NCBI GenBank assembly: GCA_934561335.1
Contig: CAKTGD010000087.1
Coordinates: 1 to 6,917 of the forward strand
DNA length: 6,917 bases
DNA from: an uncultured Oscillospiraceae bacterium
Lineage (GTDB): Bacteria > Bacillota_A > Clostridia > Oscillospirales > Oscillospiraceae
Reading direction: 5' to 3'
Both the position numbers and the translations under genes were made by a program. A model generated the notes under the pieces. It searched no databases. It saw nothing but the letters and a program-made list of their open reading frames with translations, and was not told the origin of the DNA. This document shows positions 4,690-6,917 of this stretch, piece by piece. Position 1 is the stretch's first letter. Every line of letters begins with the position of its first letter.

Positions 4690-5874
4690 ATGGTACAGTT
4701 TTCTAGTAGAATGGACCTGCTGAAGGGTTCTGAAATCCGTGAGCTGCTGAAGTTGACTGCTCGGCCCGACATCATTTCCTTTGCCGGCGGTATGCCCGCC
4801 CCTGAGCTGTTTCCCGTTGAACAAATGATGAAAGCTTCCGAAGCCGTCCTGAAGGAAAACGGTCGTGTTGCGCTGCAGTATTCTTCCACAGAGGGTTATC
4901 CCCGTCTGCGCGAGCAGATTGCCGAGCGTATGCTCGCCAAGAACAACATTCATACCGATGCCGATCACATTCTGGTCACCTCCGGTTCACAGCAGGGTCT
5001 GGATTTCTCCGCCCGTGTTTTCCTGAATCCCGGTGATGTGGTGCTGCTGGAAAGCCCCTCCTATCTGGGCGCTGTCAACGCTTTCAAGGCTTGCGAGCCC
5101 AAGTTCATTGAAGTCCCCACTGATGACGGCGGCATGATCATGGAGGAGCTGGAAAAGATTCTGGCCACCACCGAGCGTGTCAAGATGATTTATGTTATTC
5201 CCGATTTCCAGAACCCCACCGGTCGCACCTGGGATCTTGAGCGCCGCCACAAGTTCATGGACATCGTCAACAAGTACGAGATTCCCGTTGTTGAGGATAA
5301 CCCCTACGGCGAGCTGCGCTTCGAGGGCGAGTATATGCCCGCGCTGAAGTCTCTGGATACCAAGGGCTTGGTGGTCTATCTGGGCACCTTCTCCAAGATT
5401 CTGGCGCCCGGCTACCGTCTGGGTTGGGTCTGTGCCGAGGACGAGATCCTCTCCAAGTACAACTTCATGGAGCAGGCCGCTTCCCTGCAGGCTTCCACCA
5501 TCGGCCAGATGGAGACCTCCAAGTGGATCGATATGTTCGATCTGGACGCCCATGTGAACACCATTCGCGAGTGCTACAAGAAGCGCCGCAGCGTGATGCT
5601 GGAGACGCTGGCCAAGGAACTGCCCGAGCCCTGCACCTTCACCCGTCCTGATGGCGGTCTGTTTGCTTGGGTTGTCCTGCCCGAATACATGGATGCAAAA
5701 GAACTGCAGATGAAGTGTCTGGAAAAGAAGGTCGCTTTTGTTCCCGGCGGCTCCTTCTTCCCCAACGGCGGACATGAGAACACTCTGCGTCTGAACTACA
5801 GCTGCATGCCCGAAGAGAAGATCATTGAGGGTATCACCGCGCTGTGCCAGACCATTCGGGAGAATCTGCGCTGA
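4690..5874 (+). CDS. PLP-dependent aminotransferase, fold type I (LysN / MocR-catalytic-domain type)
   Basis: This 394-residue enzyme belongs to the class I/II aminotransferases close to 2-aminoadipate/kynurenine aminotransferase II and to the catalytic domain of MocR regulators, without their winged-helix domain. Expected elements are in order: FAGGMPAPELFP (31-42), YSSTEGYP (74-81), VTSGSQQGLD (96-105), the NPTG loop with Asn175, the PLP-contacting Asp203 and Tyr206 (EDNPYG), Lys236 in FSKILAPGYRLGW as Schiff-base lysine with Arg243 holding the phosphate, and Arg367 (NTLRLNY) for the substrate carboxylate. It should transfer an amino group between an amino acid and a 2-oxoacid in the cytoplasm; donor preference (aromatic, branched-chain or aminoadipate) is not decidable. 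AGGAGG lies 8 bases before ATG 4690, which fits the family N-terminus better than an upstream in-frame ATG at 4615. Codons are strongly biased to CTG, AAG, GAG and CCC, suggesting high expression. A strong terminator follows. Confidence 0.93.
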   Translation: MVQFSSRMDLLKGSEIRELLKLTARPDIISFAGGMPAPELFPVEQMMKASEAVLKENGRVALQYSSTEGYPRLREQIAERMLAKNNIHTDADHILVTSGSQQGLDFSARVFLNPGDVVLLESPSYLGAVNAFKACEPKFIEVPTDDGGMIMEELEKILATTERVKMIYVIPDFQNPTGRTWDLERRHKFMDIVNKYEIPVVEDNPYGELRFEGEYMPALKSLDTKGLVVYLGTFSKILAPGYRLGWVCAEDEILSKYNFMEQAASLQASTIGQMETSKWIDMFDLDAHVNTIRECYKKRRSVMLETLAKELPEPCTFTRPDGGLFAWVVLPEYMDAKELQMKCLEKKVAFVPGGSFFPNGGHENTLRLNYSCMPEEKIIEGITALCQTIRENLR

Positions 5875-5899
5875 TTTCAGGGAAAATACCTAACATGTA

Positions 5900-5944
5900 A
5901 ATGCCAGTATCCCCTCCCCGGAGAGGGGATACTGCATTGATTTT
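5900..5944 (+). terminator. Rho-independent terminator after the aminotransferase
   Basis: A 12-bp perfect stem (5905-5916 with 5923-5934, arms starting CAGTATCCCC) carries a 6-base loop. It can be extended by four further A/T-rich pairs (5900-5903 with 5935-5938) around one bulged C. A TTTT run follows at 5941-5944. It lies 25 bases after the stop. This is the strongest terminator in the window and separates the aminotransferase from the ATPase gene. Confidence 0.8.
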
Positions 5945-5947
5945 CGT

Positions 5948-5964
5948 TGCTGCCGCGGGCAGCA
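5948..5964 (+). other. GC-rich hairpin in the leader of the ATPase gene
   Basis: TGCTGCC (5948-5954) and GGCAGCA (5958-5964) are perfect 7-base arms with a GCG loop. It follows the terminator by three bases and ends 21 bases before the ATPase ATG, with no T-run after it. It might stabilise a message that begins by read-through or processing, or be part of the terminator region. No clear promoter was found between 5875 and 5985. Confidence 0.4.
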
Positions 5965-5985
5965 TGTAAGCAAGAGGAGAAGCGG

Positions 5986-6723
5986 ATGAAAAAAGTCAAG
6001 GTACTGATCGGTAACTATGGCAGCGGCAAAAGCGAGCTTGCTCTTAATTTTGCCATACAGGCTGCCGCCCGTGGCGAACGCACAGAGCTGATCGATCTGG
6101 ATATGGTCAATACATACTTTCGTTTGACTGAGCGGGGCAAAATGGTGGAGCAAAAAGAGATTCGGCTAGTTTCTCCCAACTTTGCCTGTTCCGGTATTGA
6201 AACTCTGTCGCTTCCAGCCGAGATACAGTCCGCTTTCGTTTTGGACTGGGATAGTGTTATTTTTGATGTGGGTGGTGACGACGTAGGTGCCACGGCGCTG
6301 GGCCGGTATCATCAGGACTTTGTGGATTTGCCCGAGGGCGCTCTCGAAGTGCTGAATGTGGTCAATATCCGCCGTCCGCTAGCCAGCACATTGGAAAAGA
6401 TTCACCGTTTACAAGAGGGAATGCAGGCGCACTCACGTCTGAACATCACCGGCATGATCAACAACACGAATCTGGCCACCATGACCACCGCCGATGACCT
6501 GTGGGATGGCTATGAGTTACTCCGTCAAGTCGTTGATGTCTCAGGTATCCCTGTTGCCTATACCACCGGTAAGAAAGAATTTCTGGATGCTTTTCTGGCC
6601 AGAAATCCGGATCCTAAATATGTGGGAACTCCCATTGCTATTGATGTGTACATGCACCGTGACTGGGATTCCTATATTGCACACGGTTTGAATACCACCG
6701 ATCCCAGAAAAGAAATGTATTAA
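5986..6723 (+). CDS. P-loop ATPase (MinD/ParA/CobQ-like) of a 2-oxoacid:ferredoxin oxidoreductase operon
   Basis: This 245-residue protein opens with a P-loop, GNYGSGKS (residues 9-16), followed by LIDLDMVNTYFR (35-46), with acidic residues where SIMIBI-class NTPases keep their switch I, and a Walker B-like strand VIFDVGGDD (91-99). The NNTNL at 159-163 matches the base-recognition strand of that class. The signature lysine of the deviant ParA/MinD Walker A is replaced by Asn10, so it is not a standard ParA. Proteins of this type are seen upstream of korD/vor-type genes in Clostridia; a role in assembling or maturing the oxidoreductase is conceivable but unproven. I take ATG 5986, preceded by GAGGAGA, over an in-frame TTG at 5947 that lies in the terminator/hairpin zone. 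The ferredoxin-like gene starts 78 bases after the stop on the same strand. No membrane segment is visible. Confidence 0.82.
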   Translation: MKKVKVLIGNYGSGKSELALNFAIQAAARGERTELIDLDMVNTYFRLTERGKMVEQKEIRLVSPNFACSGIETLSLPAEIQSAFVLDWDSVIFDVGGDDVGATALGRYHQDFVDLPEGALEVLNVVNIRRPLASTLEKIHRLQEGMQAHSRLNITGMINNTNLATMTTADDLWDGYELLRQVVDVSGIPVAYTTGKKEFLDAFLARNPDPKYVGTPIAIDVYMHRDWDSYIAHGLNTTDPRKEMY

Positions 6724-6732
6724 TCCCCTGTT

Positions 6733-6752
6733 TATCCCCCTGAAAAGGGATA
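6733..6752 (+). other. Small hairpin between the ATPase and ferredoxin-like genes
   Basis: TATCCC (6733-6738) and GGGATA (6747-6752) form a 6-bp stem with an 8-base loop. There is no T-run after it, so it is not a convincing terminator. It might be an mRNA-processing or stability element inside the operon. No recognisable promoter lies between 6724 and 6801. Confidence 0.3.
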
Positions 6753-6801
6753 GAGATATGGTAGAGAATTTCAGCAAAATTAGAGAAAAGAGGTGTCAAA
6801 T

Positions 6802-6917
6802 GTGGTTAAAGTAACCATCAATGAAAACCTTTGTAAGGGCTGCGGTCTGTGCGTCAGAGCTTGCCCGAAGGGTATCATTGAACTGTCCAAGGCAAAGATC
6901 AACGCGAAGGGCTATCA
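6802..6917 (+). CDS. 4Fe-4S ferredoxin-like delta subunit of 2-oxoacid:ferredoxin oxidoreductase, N-terminal fragment
   Basis: The gene runs off the right edge after 38 complete codons. It reads VVKVTINENLCKGCGLCVRACPKG, split by the classic CxxCxxCxxxCP cluster motif with Cys11, Cys14, Cys17 and Cys21, followed by IIELSKAKINAKGY. This is the usual start of the small KorD/VorD/OorD delta subunit, normally about 70-100 residues with two [4Fe-4S] clusters that carry electrons from 2-oxoacid oxidation to ferredoxin. The start is a GTG at 6802 with AGGTG 6 bases upstream. An overlapping ATG at 6800 in another frame stops after four codons and is a decoy. Lys and Leu codons (AAG, CTG) look like those of a well-expressed gene. 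The catalytic alpha, beta and gamma subunits would be expected downstream, outside the window. A generic ferredoxin is the alternative. Confidence 0.82.
   Translation, partial: MVKVTINENLCKGCGLCVRACPKGIIELSKAKINAKGY

Noticed and set aside
4987..5775. 262-codon open frame on the minus strand across the aminotransferase
   Set aside because: It lies opposite a clear, fully motif-bearing gene; such long antisense frames arise from the strong codon bias there. The translation shows no recognisable domain and no ribosome site.
5947..5985. Longer ATPase starting at the TTG at 5947
   Set aside because: It would begin within the terminator/hairpin zone and add 13 residues before the family N-terminus; ATG 5986 has a good GAGGAGA site.
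6800..6814. ATG at 6800 as start of the last gene
   Set aside because: That frame stops after four codons; the GTG at 6802 opens the ferredoxin-like frame at correct distance from AGGTG.

Overview
The window looks like ordinary chromosome from an anaerobic Clostridia-type Bacillota, plausibly a gut member of the Oscillospirales. The support is strong AGGAGG-type ribosome sites, TTGACA/TATAAT-like promoters, the Bacillota pairing of a TrmK tRNA methyltransferase with a Nif3 protein, a DUF1858 redox-disulfide protein typical of anaerobes, and the first gene of a ferredoxin-dependent 2-oxoacid oxidoreductase. The lineage is inferred from gene content and composition, not from a marker gene.

The left half (1-3204) is read on the minus strand. 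In order of transcription it holds an amidohydrolase (1909-3204), a small DUF1858 protein (1605-1814), TrmK (852-1541), Nif3 (67-855) and the beginning of a YebC-family gene (1-63, running off the window). TrmK and Nif3 overlap by 4 bases and Nif3 and YebC are 3 bases apart, so these three are almost certainly one translationally coupled unit. A perfect 36-base palindrome separates DUF1858 from TrmK. Near-consensus promoters precede the amidohydrolase and DUF1858 genes. The amidohydrolase message would have an unusually long leader of about 233 bases that could form alternative structures.

The right half (3607-6917) is read on the plus strand. It holds a VTT-domain (TVP38/TMEM64, DedA-related) membrane protein, a 360-base AT-rich gap, a fold-type I PLP aminotransferase with strongly biased codons, a good terminator, a small P-loop ATPase, and the first 38 codons of a 4Fe-4S ferredoxin-like delta subunit of a 2-oxoacid:ferredoxin oxidoreductase (GTG start). 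The last two probably belong to one oxidoreductase operon. An aminotransferase beside a 2-oxoacid oxidoreductase suggests amino-acid catabolism by transamination followed by oxidative decarboxylation. The 2-oxoacid itself cannot be identified here.

I found no mobile element, CRISPR array, tRNA or rRNA, and no clearly new multi-gene system. The best leads are regulatory: the long structured leader of the amidohydrolase, a pair of overlapping CodY-like boxes upstream of the aminotransferase, dyads overlapping two promoters, and a terminator-like hairpin in the leader of the VTT gene. The uncharacterised ATPase attached to the oxidoreductase operon is also worth attention.
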